Shown one piece after another: positions 44,703 to 55,615 of a DNA stretch of 64,000 bases. Source of the stretch: Henckelia pumila (Eukaryota > Streptophyta > Magnoliopsida > Lamiales > Gesneriaceae); assembly GCF_033568475.1 (NCBI RefSeq), contig NC_133120.1:166997991-167061990 (forward strand), given 5' to 3'. Each line of letters begins with the position of its first letter. Positions within the stretch are counted from its first letter, which is position 1. The position numbers were made by a program, and so were the translations under genes. The notes below the pieces were generated by a model that did not search any database, was not told the DNA's origin, and saw nothing but the letters and a program-made list of their open reading frames with translations.

Positions 44703-46225
44703 TTTCATGCACACACACTCGTGCTTCTAATTTACACCATAATAAATACACTCCAAAATTCCAAATAGTACTTTAGAGTTTAGAGATTCAACAAGGTTAT
44801 CCAGTTTAAGGCGGCCTTCTGATGCGTAGCTCATATAACTTTGGACTTAGGAATGGCAACAAGTTCCGGTACTAGAATGTATATCCAATCCGTATTATGT
44901 GGGGCCATACCCATGGGGTAATACCCCATGAGTGATGTGGAGTTTTGTGATTGGACTAAATTATGTGGGTCCCACAAGATTATGTTCGAACCATTGGTCC
45001 AAATTATGTGGGGCCCACATAATTTGGACCAATGGTTTCTAACTATCCCATGGGTCGAACCTTCCCCGGTTCCGGCCCTTTGAGTAGGGTATGGATGTTG
45101 GGTAGGGATTGGGAGCATTCTTGGTAAATAGGGACGGAACCAAAAAATATATAAGGGGTGACTAAAAATAAAAAAATCAAAATTGAGAGCTTCAACGGCT
45201 TCAGCCTGGGGTTGGGAAAACCCCAACCCGTCTTAAAATAAAAAAAAAATGATTTTTTTTAAAAAAATCATATATAAGTAATTATAAGTGATATACATAC
45301 TTAAAAATTCATTAACCATACATAAATCATTATAAATAATATAAATTTTCAAAATTAATCAATTATACATAAATTATTATAACGGTAAATTATATTAATA
45401 AATTTTTTAAAGTTTAAAAAACATATATAAATCATTTTAAATAATATAAATCATTTAAAATTTATTAAACAAAAAAAATATTAAAAGTACTAATTATAAT
45501 ATAATTTTAAAAAAATTTGGGCCATCCCGCCGTGCCGCGCCTTGGCCCATGGGTTAGCCTGTTTTGGCCCACCTCTAAACAGGTCCCATTAGCACAACCA
45601 AACTCGTCATTTTTTAATGATGGGCGGGTTGGCATGACGGGTCCAATCTTAATTGATAGCTCTAATTCTTTGAGATGATGAATATTGGTCGATACATGAC
45701 TCTCTCGATCGTTGTAATTTGTTATTAGATTTAGTTGTATTGTATTTCCTCTTCCCAGTTATGTAAGTTTTCAGTTCTCATTTTTTTTTTCTCCTAAGAC
45801 TAAAAGAATGTACGTGTATTGTACTTGAGTAGCGAGCGTGAGTGCGTGAGTGCATTATGCATGATTGTAAATTTTGCAAGAGAATATAAACACATAATTT
45901 ATTTAACTTCAAATTCTATAACAAATTGTGTCATAGTTCATTCAAAAAAATATGTTGTTGCATTGTTTATCTAACATTCCAAACAACTGTGGTTTGTCAA
46001 TCATTTTCTTGTGTGTTCGCAATGCTTTCATCATATTTAATATCTACGTTTTTTTTTCATGATCAGATTTGACTTTGATTCTTCTCTTTGTTACTTGAGC
46101 CTTGTATTTTGATTATAGTCTTCTTATTTTATTTGTCTAAATCGTTCACGCTTTGAGTTATCTTCTTTTTATTTTATTTTTTTGAACAGTCACTCGATTT
46201 GTCTAAAGCTTCCACTATATACCAT
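44703..46225. repeat. Tandem duplication, copy 2
   Basis: Full second copy of the ~1.35 kb unit, without the Copia, hAT and non-autonomous hAT insertions of copy 1. It carries one extra ~165 bp foldback element (44905-45070). Divergence from copy 1 is substantial but alignment by eye is continuous. Confidence 0.8.
44905..45070. mobile_element. Small foldback element (MITE-like), second family member
   Basis: GGGGCCATACCCATGGGGTA at the left pairs with ATCCCATGGGTCGAACCTTCC at the right, and the loop has ATTATGTGGG and ATGTGGGGCCCACATAATTT. Same family as 31521-31680. It is absent from tandem copy 1. Confidence 0.65.
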
Positions 46226-46226
46226 T

Positions 46227-46651
46227 TGTTAGAAATGGTCAATCAAAGTCCCACATTGAAAGATTAAGAAAAAGATCATGGATTAATATATGGAATGATA
46301 TTAGAGTCATGGTCTGATGGAACCAATGTTGTGTGGAATCCTCAAAAACTCAAGGAGAAAAAGTTTGAGGCCCCGATTAAGATCCGTGAAAAAGCTCTCG
46401 AGGGGATGCTCCCGGAAATTCATGTAAGGCATGTGCAGCAATGCATTGAAGGTGAGTAGACTCGATTGGAGGGACGGATTGAGGGGAGGCCTGGTGGGAG
46501 GATTGTTAGGAATGATCAACCAAAGTCCCACATTGAAAGATTAAGAGAAAGATCATGGATTAATATATGAAATGATATCTCCATTGGAGGGCTTGTGCCC
46601 AAAGTGGACTATATCGTATCAATATGAGATATCGGATTCCATTGATTAACA
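46227..46651 (+). mobile_element. TRIM (terminal-repeat retrotransposon in miniature)
   Basis: Perfect 5 bp target duplication CCATT (46222-46226 and 46652-46656). The left terminal repeat (TGTTAGAAATGGTCAATC..., 46227 to about 46301) is shortened. The right one is complete (46504-46651, 148 bp, TGTTAGGAATGATCAACC...TTAACA). A primer-binding site of the tRNA-Met type (ATTAGAGTCATGG) follows the left repeat, and a purine-rich GGAGGCCTGGTGGGAGGAT precedes the right one. The interior holds no protein gene. Confidence 0.88.
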
Positions 46652-46656
46652 CCATT

Positions 46657-47027
46657 GATAGCATATAATTTTTTTTATAATTTTTTTTTTATAACTGATG
46701 TCAAATTTGAAAAGAAACGTTCCTCAATGGTTTATAGAGAATATTTTTGTTTTTATCTTCATTGTTTATTTTCTTTATTTCATTTATCATTAGTTCCTGA
46801 CATTTAATATGTTCGAATTTCTTTTTTTTTTTTTTTTTTTTTTTTTGTCGTCAATATTTGTGCTTGGTAAATGGTCAAATTGAAATCAAAATCTACGATT
46901 GCAATGTTCGACCTAAACCCATCATATCTTTGATTTTCGTGCATAGTACTCATTTTTTTTTTATTATCACGTGTGAGTATGCAATAACACATAATTTTCC
47001 CTAATAATAAATTTTATTTATATAATA
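46657..47027. other. Spacer with poly-T tract
   Basis: Runs of T at about 46822-46846 and 46951-46962; nothing else recognised. Confidence 0.45.
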
Positions 47028-47640
47028 AAGAAAAAATTATATATATGACCCCTGTGAAATCCCGGATTTACTGATAACCTTCTATGAACTTTTTTGAGCT
47101 AATAACCCCCTGTGACTCCTAGATTTGTAGCGTACATACCCGTTCCAACTAAAAAATGACAAAAAATATCCCTACTTAAATAAATAATTAAATTAATTTT
47201 GTTTTATAATTTTATATTTAATTGAATAAAATAATCAAATTTTAGTTAAATAACTGTGAAAATTATATATAATTATTTTATCTTAATATTTGTTATACGC
47301 AAAATATATTTTAATAGTAAATTGTATTATTACATTAAATTGAGTAATAATTCTAATTATTTTTAAATAAAATTTAATATTTAAATTAATTAAAATGATT
47401 GTATAAATAAACTTAATTGAAAATATAAGTTAATGTATCGATTTTTTTAATTTAAATTTTCAATAAAGTGATAAAAGAGTTTATAAAAGTTATTTAAGGG
47501 TATTTTAGTCATTTTTTCTGGAAAGGTGTATATGCTACAAATCTAAAATCACATGAAGCAATTAGCTCAAAAATTTTTAATAGAGAGTTATCAGTAAACC
47601 CAAGATTTCACATGGACGATATATGTCATTTCTCCTATAA
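47028..47640. mobile_element. Long inverted-repeat element
   Basis: About 140 bp at each end are inverted copies: TGACCCCTGTGAAATCCCGG, ATTTACTGATAACC, TTTTTTGAGCTAATAACCCC, CTAGATTTGTAGCGTACATAC and AAAAATGACAAAAAATATCC are each mirrored between 47490 and 47640. The centre is AT-rich and non-coding. The family is unknown to me, and a non-autonomous DNA transposon (Mutator-like or MITE) is likely. Confidence 0.75.
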
Positions 47641-48270
47641 TAAATATATTCAAACGAAAACAGTGCTTTAAAAATTTTTAGTATAGATTATTAATGTTTA
47701 CTATGTTTAAAAATACATTAGAACAAATTAAATTTTAATTATCAATGTCGAGAATCAACATTGTAAAAAAGACATAAAAAAATTTCATTCGCATCTAGAA
47801 AATACTTATCTTCTTTTTCTTGCCTATGTCATTTGTCGTATGTGGATATATTCCCGTGGATGTATTCCCTATTTATTGTCTTTAATTGGTATGCATATTT
47901 ACCATACAATTTGAGTACAATAAACTATAAAGATTGCTTGGACTTGGAATCTTGGACTATATGTATTCCCTAGTTCATTGCAATGCTCTGTACTATATTT
48001 ATGCAATATTTGAACCTTGTTCAACTTATGAATAGGCTATAGGGATCATCATGAACAGACCAAAATTAAAAATATTTCAAATTTTATACCGTTGAGATTC
48101 AATAATTGTCCTTTGTTGGGTGAAATGTCGAACCGTGATGCTTGGGCTGTTATACAGTTCAAAGATTTAAATTGTATCATTACCATCGATTATAACTTTT
48201 AGTAAAACGACAAGCGCTGGATCCTAACATATCCTTTCGCATCTTCTACTATATTTTCCAGGTGTTGCGG
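47641..48270. other. AT-rich spacer
   Basis: No gene recognised. Confidence 0.4.
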
Positions 48271-48337
48271 ACTGAATACTTTTACAAAGCTTTTAACTTT
48301 AGCCGAAGAACATAGTCAAATCCTCTTTCTCTGCTCA
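48271..48337 (+). promoter_or_regulatory. Displaced copy of the small-gene-3 upstream region
   Basis: ACTGAATACTTTTACAAAGC, TTTTAACTTTAGCCGAAGAA and CATAGTCAAATCCTCTTTCTC match 35047-35112 with a few changes. The following GAAAGGAATC box and gene are absent; a Copia LTR starts about 10 bp downstream. I infer an old copy of the small-gene locus cut off by the retrotransposon. Confidence 0.65.
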
Positions 48338-48346
48338 CCAAAGTTA

Positions 48347-48520
48347 TGCGTTAGTGTAATATTAATGTACCTAGATTATTTGACGTATCCTCTATGTAAT
48401 TAGGATTATTTTCTTTGATTCTCTTTCCTCTTTAGATAGTTACGTTGGTACATATATATAGATGTATATCTTCTGTACAAATCATTCATTCAATTTCAAT
48501 GAAGTGTTTTATATCAAACA
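48347..48520 (+). repeat. 5' LTR of the truncated Copia element
   Basis: Begins about TGCGTTAGTGTAATATTAATG and ends ATATCAAACA, followed by TTGTATCAAAGCCC, a Met-tRNA-type primer-binding site. The start is inferred, since no second LTR is available. Confidence 0.6.
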
Positions 48521-48693
48521 TTGTATCAAAGCCCTATCAATAATTTTTTTTCGTCCCTTTTCATACTGTCTCGTTCCTGTCTCTGTTTATTTGTCTGTAC
48601 TCTTGGGTATTCACGTGAGATCTACTTCTGCAGAGGTTTCCTTCTTCCGATTAATTCTTGGCACTATCTAGTCCATCATTTGGATTGTCTAGT

Positions 48694-49597
48694 ATGGAAA
48701 AATCTGACATCTCTCGACCTATTGCTACTACTTTAGACGGCTCCAACTACACCTTGTGGTCTCAGCAAATAAAAAGTTTTTTAATTGGGTGCAAGCTTTG
48801 GCGCATTGTTACTGGTAATATTATCGAACCAATCCAAGAAGAAAAGGAAACCGACACCAAGTATGCTGAACATCTTGAGGATTGGGATAACAAAAATCAT
48901 CATATAATTATCTGGTTTTGTAACACATCTACTCCATCCATTCATATTCAATTTGCTGATTTTGAGAGTGCCAAAGAAATTTGGGATCTTCTGTCCACAA
49001 GATACAAAAAATTAAGGTCTTGCACATTATTATCAGTTGCTCACTACTCTTAACAGTCTTAAACAATACTCTGGCCAATCTGTTAATGATTTTCTTGCCA
49101 TCATTCAACCCATATGGAATCACTTAGCCAATGCTGATATCAGCGATGATCATCTCCATCTCATTCAAGTTATTATGGCTCTTCGTCCCGAATATGAATC
49201 CGTTCGTGCTGCCCTGTTACACCGTGATCCCTTGCAAAATTTAGATGCTGCAATTAAAGAAATATTTTTCGAGGAAACACGTCTTGGTTTGCATAAGATT
49301 TCTCCATCAGAAGTTGCTCTTGTCATCACTCGGAGACAATCTGTATCTGACTCCCTCTGTAAGAATTGTCGTCAATCTACACACGTGTTTGCTAATTGTC
49401 CAACTATTGAGTGCAGATATTGTCATAAGCATGGTCACATTTTGGCTAATTGTCCAACTCGGCCATCTCGAGGAGCTTCCATGAAATCCAAGTCATCATT
49501 TCCACCTGGTTTCTTATTTGTTGCTGCTGTCACTACTCCCTCTCCTGAGCTCTCTTCATCTCTTACTATCAGTGATCTAGAAGCTCTCCTCAAATAG
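48694..49597 (+). pseudogene. Copia gag
   Basis: Starts MEKSDISRPIATTLDGSNYT, with WSQQIKSFLIGCKLW. The frame shifts near 49025 into the one with LLTTLNSLKQYSGQSVNDFL and the two zinc knuckles CKNCRQSTHVFANC and CRYCHKHGHILANC. The frame ends in TAG at 49595. Confidence 0.85.
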
Positions 49598-50496
49598 GTG
49601 ATATCCTCCAACTCTTCCCCCTCCACTGCCTTAGCTGCCACATCAGGTGATTCTTGGCTACTTGACTCTGCTTGTTGTAATCATATGACTTCTCAGCTTT
49701 CTCTTTTATCTAATACCACCCCTGATCCATTTCTTTCCACTATCCAAACTGCTGATGGTAATCATATGTCAATTACTCACACGAGAACGGTCGCTACACA
49801 TAACTTTACTCTTCCTAATACGTATTGTGTACCAAATCTCTCCTTAAACTTGGCTTCTGTTGGACAAATATGTGATATTGTCCTTACTGCCCTTTTCTCT
49901 CCACAGGGTTGTCAGGTTCAGGATCCTCAAACGGGCCAGATTCTTGGAAAGGTGAGGAAGGTGAGACGATTATTTGAGCTCACATCTCTTCAGACTTCTT
50001 CTGGTTCCAAACCGATTTCTACCTCTACCACCATTCCTTTAATGTACCAGTGGCACCTTCGTCTTGGTCACACATCTACTAGTGAAATCAGACCTTTAGT
50101 TTCCAATGGATCATTAGGGTTGTCTAAATTTGAACATTTTGATTGTTTACATTGTCCACAAAAAAAACAACCTACTTTATCCTTTAATACTAATACATCT
50201 GTCTGTGATACTCCTTTTGGATTAATTCATTCCGATATTTGGAGACCTACTCCTACTACCACTGTGAATGGATATATAATATTTTGTTATATTCATTGAT
50301 GATTATTCTAGATTCACATGGATATATTTTCTCAAAACTCGATCTAAATTATCACAAATCTATTTGATTTTGCCACTATGATTAAACTCAATTTTCATGT
50401 ACCATCAAAATTCTACGTACTGATAATGCAATGGAATACCAAGATTCAATTCTTCTCCAATTTCTCAAAACGAAGGGCACCATTGTCCAGAGATCT
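49598..50496 (+). pseudogene. Copia protease and integrase start
   Basis: The protease active site is in WLLDSACCNHMTS, where the usual DSG reads DSA. The pre-integrase zinc region (WHLRLGHTS, CLHCPQKKQ) and the integrase start (GLIHSDIWRPTPTTTVNGY) follow. A small insertion or frameshift at about 50275 ends the frame. The next piece encodes an RTDNAMEY motif with the second catalytic Asp, then the Gypsy LTR begins. Confidence 0.8.
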
Positions 50497-51461
50497 TGAT
50501 GCGATCATGGATAGCTCACATGTTGATCACGTGGCTAAGGATCCGTTGGAGATGCCAAGAGGACCAATTACGAGAGGTCGAGCTAAGAGATTCAAAGATG
50601 CTCTTCAATCGTTGATGATGAATTGTCAAGATGGCATTGGAATGCTTGAAGATCACTTTGAGGGATGTTACAATATTATTGAAGTCCAAAGACATCAAGA
50701 AAGTGGAGAAAATGTCAAAGAAAACACAAAAATAAGTGACATAGTCCTTGTTCCACGCGCGCCCGCGCGTCATTGTTTGAAGATTTCCAGGCAGAACTTT
50801 ATGCGCGCCCGCGCCTGTCTGTCGCACGTCCGCACATGTTCCGAGTGTTTTCAAGATTTCCAGACAGAACATTATGCGCGCCCGCGATTGTACATCGCGT
50901 GCCCGCGCCTGCGCCTGCACTCTCTCTCACACAGTTTGGCGTTTTGTGTGTGTGCGAGACTTTTTGATATTTTTGGCATTATTTTCCTATTTTGAGTCTT
51001 TTATTCCTACTAGAAAACTTTTAGGAGATATTATTATATCTTTAGATATATTTTGCGATATTTTTTATTATTTTTTTAGTTGTATTATAAATACAACAAA
51101 CATTCATTATTGAATACAATTTAAGATTTTAGATTTTTATACATAAAATTCTCTCTAGAATTTTTATTGAAGCTTTGTGCTTTTTCAAAAATCAAACTTA
51201 TCAAAGTTCATACTTTTTGGCGTTTGTCGATTGATTATCCTCGTGGGTTGTCAGAAACAGGTTTTCTGAAGGTCCCGTTGTGATCAATTGTTTTTCTTCG
51301 TGATTGTTTGTTGCTAGTTTCAAGTAAACTAGAGGTGAATAATCCAAAACCTTTACTTGTTTTCAAGATTGGGCAATTTCTTGATTTTTTTTTGTTATTG
51401 GATTGAGGGTACGATTTTAATATAGTCGTATTTGCCTTCCATACATTAAGAATTCACATCA
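50497..51461 (+). repeat. 5' LTR of Gypsy element 1, overlapping a pol-tail ORF
   Basis: 965 bp with TGATG...CATCA ends. It is followed by the primer-binding site TGGTATCAAAGCC (51464-51476) and preceded by GATCT as presumed target flank. The frame at 50482-50995 reads the end of a Gypsy polyprotein (DPLEMPRGPITRGRAKRFKD), so in this family the polyprotein appears to end inside the LTR. A GC-rich imperfect tandem repeat (GCGCGCCCGCG units) lies at 50755-50920. Confidence 0.75.
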
Positions 51462-52008
51462 TTTGGTATCAAAGCCAATGTTTTGAATTAAGTAAGTATC
51501 TATCTTCATCTCTATCTGTTCTTCGTGATCTTCGTTCTTATTCTTTGTTCTTGATCTGAGTCTATTCGTTTCCAAATTTCTAAGCCGTTTCTGTGTCAAT
51601 CTTGTCGCCCAAGTTTTCGTGTCTTGTGCTACAAGTTATGTCGAAAAATTCAAAAAAAAGGGAAAAAAATCGGTAAAAAAAAATAGAAAGATCGAAAAGC
51701 TTCATAAAATATATATATATATAGCAGAAGCAAGATAACTTGTGGTCAAATTTTGTTGCTTTTGTTCATCCTTGGGTGCAAGTCAAAATTTCAAGTCCAT
51801 AATTTTCCTCTTCTTGTTTTTCTCAATCTTCGAGATTCAATCTTCAAGTGTCTACAAGTTGTGAACTTGTGAGTTTGATTTACTTCTACATAAATCAAAA
51901 AGCCTGCATAAATTGAGTGAAAAAAAAGAATGATTGAGTGAATTACTTTGGAGTGACTTGTGAGATTTTGGGTGAGGAATTTTATTACTAACGTTTTCTG
52001 CAGATACA

Positions 52009-53763
52009 ATGAGTTCTTCTAGCCAAAATTTTTCTCAAGGTCAAATGGATGAATTGACCAAGATGATGATGATGGCTTTGGGGCCAATACATGAGAAGTT
52101 GGATAAGCTTGAAGTTAGTGAGGGTGGTAGTAAAAGTAAAAATAAAATATTTGAAGAAGAGGATGATGGTGGTGAGGGTGAAGAAAGTTTGGGTGGGGTA
52201 GAAATAGAAGGGGAGCGGTGAGAGGAAGATACATTGAAGGGGGTCGAGAGGATGGAAATATTAGTGGAATTAAGATGAAGATTCCTTCATTCCATGGGAA
52301 CTCTGATCCGGAGGCTTATGATGAGGGTGGAGTCGGTGTTTGATTGTCACTACTACAATGACTCGAAAAAAATAAAATTGGCGGTTGTTGAGTTTGTGGA
52401 TTATGCTCTTATTTGGTGGGATCAATTCGTTATTTCTAGGAGGAGGAATCGAGAGCGTCCTATTGAGACATGGGATGAGATGAAGCAAGTTTTGCGGAAA
52501 ATATTTGTGCTGAATTACTACTATCGTGACATGTTTAGGCGGATACAAAATTTGAAGCAAGGTCCAAAGAGTGTAGAGGATTATTTCAAGGAGTTGGAGG
52601 TTACTATGATCCGGGCTAATATTGAAGAGGATCATGAAGCAACTATGACTCATTTCTTATGTGGTTTGAATAGGGAGATTCAAGACCAAGTGGAGCTTAG
52701 ACATTGCATGGATCTTGAGGAGATGGTGCAAATTTCCATGAAATTAGAACAACAACTCAAAATAAGAGGCATGGGTCGAAACTCTACTGTTGGAGGTTAT
52801 TCTACTCCTTGGCGTCCAAACGTTGGCAAACGAGAGGATGTCAAGCCGGTGTCAAAACAAAAAATCAACATCAAGCAAGAAACACCAAAGCAAGTAGTGC
52901 AAGGTAAATATGAAACTCCTATTAATCGTTCTAGAGATATCAAATGCTTTAGATGTCAAGGTGTTGGTCATATTGCTAGTCAGTGTCCAAATAAAAAAAT
53001 TACGATTATGAATGCTTGTGGTGAGTTTGAGTCGGAGAGTGAGGAGGAAAATTATGATGGTATGCCTGCGTTGGAGGATCCCGATGATGAAGGATATGAT
53101 ACGGTGGTTGGAGAGTTGTTGGTGACTAGGAGACTGTTGAATGTGCAACAAAAGGAGGAGGAAGAAAATCAAAGGGAAAATTTGTTTCATACTAGATTCT
53201 TTGTGAAAAACAAAGTGTGTAGTGTCATTATTGATGGGGGGAGTTGTACTAATGTGGCGAGTAGTGATCTTGTTGAAAAATTGGGTTTGCCTACTTTAAA
53301 GCATTCTCAACCGTATAGATTGTAGTGGTTTAATGATAGTTCGGAGGTGAGAGAGACTAGACAAGTTGTGGTGCCTTTTTCCATTGGTAAGTATGAGGAT
53401 GAAGTGTTGTGTGATGTTGTTCCTATGCAAGCTTGTCATATCTTGTTGGAAAGGCCGTGGCAATTTGATAGGAAGGTGACACATGATGGTTTTAAAAATC
53501 GTTATTCTTTTACTATGAAAAAAGAGTCTGTTGTATTGTTGCCTATGACTCCAAAGCAAGTATTGGAGGATCATTTGAAAAAGAAAAAGAGAGAAGAGAC
53601 TGAAAAAAAGAGTGAACAAAAAAGTGAGGTGACCTTAGAAAAAAAGAATGAAAGAAAAAAGATGAAAAAAAAATTGAGAGGAAAGAGGCCGACAAAAAAA
53701 TATGTATGGCCCAAAAGAGTGAGTTGCGAGAGATTTTACATGTGCATACTTCACTTGTTTTGA
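52009..53763 (+). pseudogene. Gypsy gag and protease
   Basis: Gag starts MSSSSQNFSQGQMDELTKMM at 52009 with an early stop at 52219. The gag core continues in another frame from about 52270 (WWDQFVISRRRNRERPIETW, then FRRIQNLKQGPKSVEDYFKE). The zinc knuckle is CFRCQGVGHIASQC. The protease has IIDGGSCTNV, with DGG in place of the usual DSG. A TAG at 53323 splits it, and the next frame (53347-53763) holds the protease end and a Lys/Glu-rich linker. Confidence 0.85.
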
Positions 53764-55475
53764 TTTTCTATAAGGAGATTCTCCTTAACACAAGTGATAT
53801 AACCGAAAATCTTCCGAACAGTGTTATTTCTCTCTTGCAGGAATTTGAAGAATTATTTTCGGAGGATCTACCTCAAGGATTACCACCTTTGAGGGGAATT
53901 GAACATCAAATTGATCTTATGTCCGAAAGTGCATTACCGAATCGTCCAGCTTATAGGAGTAAGCCGGAGGAAACAAAAGAGCTACAAAGGCAGGTAAGTG
54001 AACTTCTCGATAAGGGATTTGTGCGTGAGTCTATGTCTCCTTGTGTTGTGCCTGTTTTGTTGGTTCCTAAGAAAGATGGTTCATGGAGAATGTGTGTGGA
54101 TTGTAGAGCCATTAATAATATTATCATCAAGTATAGGCATCCTATTCCTAGGCTAGATGATATGTTAGATGAATTGCATGGTTCTAGCATTTTTAGTAAA
54201 ATTGATCTTAAAAGTGGATATCATCAAATTAGAATGAGAGAAGGTGATGAGTGGAAAACTGCTTTCAAAACTAGGTATGGGTTGTATGAGTGGTTGGTTA
54301 TGCCATTTGGGTTAACTAATTCACCTAGCATTTTTATGAGGTTGATGAATCATGTTTTGCGTGCCTATATTGGAAAATTTGTTGTGGTATATTTTGATGA
54401 TATTTTGGTGTATAGAAAAAATTTGAATGAGCATATTGAACACTTGAGAGTTGTGCTAATCACACTAAAAGCTGAACACTTGTATGCTAATTTGAAAAAG
54501 TGTGTGTTTTGTACAAAAGAACTTGTGTTTCTTGATTTTGTTGTGAGTACTCAAGGTGTCAAAGTAGATGAGGACAAGGTAAGTGCAATTCGAGATTGGC
54601 CAACGCCTACTTCTATTGGTCAAGTTCGAAGTTTTCATGGTCTTGCAAGTTTCTATAGGATATTTGTGAAGGATTTCAGCACTTTAGCGGCTCCTATGAT
54701 TGCGGTGATCAAAAAGAACGTTTCATTCCATTGGGGCGAGGAGCAAGAGAAGTCTTTTGATATTATTAAACAAAAATTAATTAATGCTCCTTTACTTGTA
54801 TTGCCTGATTTTTCTAATACTTTTGAAATTGAATGTGATGCGTCAGATGTAGGGATTGGTGGTATTTTGATGCAAGGTGGACGACCAATTGCATACTTCA
54901 GTGAGAAACTAAGTGGAGAAGCGTTGAATTATCCTACCTACGACAAGGAATTCTATGCCTTGGTTCGTGTGCTTGAGACGTGGCAACATTATTTGAGGCC
55001 AAAAGAATTTGTGATTCATACGGATCATGAGTCTTTGAAGCATCTCAAAGGACAACAAAAGTTGAACAAGAGACATGCCAAGTGGGTTGCATTTGTAGAG
55101 ACTTTTTCCTACATTATCAAGTACAAGCAAGGGAAGGAAAACGTGGTAGCAGACGCTCTATCACGAAGGTATGTACTTCTATCTACTTTAGATTCTAAAT
55201 TTTTGAGATTTGAGTATGTGAAGGAATTGTATGTCAATGATCTTGATTTTGGTGAAATTTATGCATCATGTTTGCATGGTCCAAAGGATAAATTTTTCAT
55301 GCATGATGGATATTTGTTTAAGGAAGATAAGTTGTGTGTGCCCAAATCGTCTATTCGTGAATTACTTGTTAGGAAATCACATGGAGGTGGTTTGATGGGA
55401 CATTTTGGGGTGGCTAAAACTTATGAAACATTGCGTGAATATTTTTATTGGCCACATATGAAGCATGATGTTTAA
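53706..55475 (+). CDS. Gypsy reverse transcriptase, RNase H and integrase zinc region
   Basis: 589 codons open without a stop. RT motifs are [48 protein letters not shown] and the catalytic [11 protein letters not shown]. RNase H has [31 protein letters not shown] and [10 protein letters not shown], with VADALSRR at the boundary. The integrase zinc-binding HHCC region begins ([26 protein letters not shown]), with a TAA at 55473. This is a polyprotein fragment; lineage is probably chromovirus-like but not proven. Confidence 0.85.
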   Translation: MAQKSELREILHVHTSLVLIFYKEILLNTSDITENLPNSVISLLQEFEELFSEDLPQGLPPLRGIEHQIDLMSESALPNRPAYRSKPEETKELQRQVSELLDKGFVRESMSPCVVPVLLVPKKDGSWRMCVDCRAINNIIIKYRHPIPRLDDMLDELHGSSIFSKIDLKSGYHQIRMREGDEWKTAFKTRYGLYEWLVMPFGLTNSPSIFMRLMNHVLRAYIGKFVVVYFDDILVYRKNLNEHIEHLRVVLITLKAEHLYANLKKCVFCTKELVFLDFVVSTQGVKVDEDKVSAIRDWPTPTSIGQVRSFHGLASFYRIFVKDFSTLAAPMIAVIKKNVSFHWGEEQEKSFDIIKQKLINAPLLVLPDFSNTFEIECDASDVGIGGILMQGGRPIAYFSEKLSGEALNYPTYDKEFYALVRVLETWQHYLRPKEFVIHTDHESLKHLKGQQKLNKRHAKWVAFVETFSYIIKYKQGKENVVADALSRRYVLLSTLDSKFLRFEYVKELYVNDLDFGEIYASCLHGPKDKFFMHDGYLFKEDKLCVPKSSIRELLVRKSHGGGLMGHFGVAKTYETLREYFYWPHMKHDV

Positions 55476-55615
55476 AATATTTGTGAGAGGTGTGTGACTT
55501 GCAGAAAGGCTAAGTCTAAGACACAATCACATGGATTGTATACTCCACTTCCCGTTCATAGTGAACCATGGGTCGACATTTATATGGATTTTGTTTTAGG
55601 ATTACCAAGGTCTAA
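55476..55615 (+). pseudogene. Gypsy integrase, part before the Harbinger-like insertion
   Basis: After the stop at 55473 the frame continues with CERCVTCRKAKSKTQSHGL, then PWVDIYMDFVLGLPR. The first catalytic Asp is in DFVLGLPR. Confidence 0.75.

Larger units (their letters stand above)
48347..50496 (+). mobile_element. Truncated Ty1/Copia element, broken by a Gypsy insertion
   Basis: LTR, primer-binding site, gag, protease and the beginning of integrase are present. The integrase frame is cut at 50496, where the LTR of a Gypsy element starts. The remainder of the Copia element is not seen in this window. Confidence 0.8.

Noticed and set aside
50378..50995. 205-codon ORF that could be taken for a gene
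   Set aside because: It joins a Copia integrase fragment to the pol tail inside a Gypsy LTR, so it is a composite across an insertion junction.
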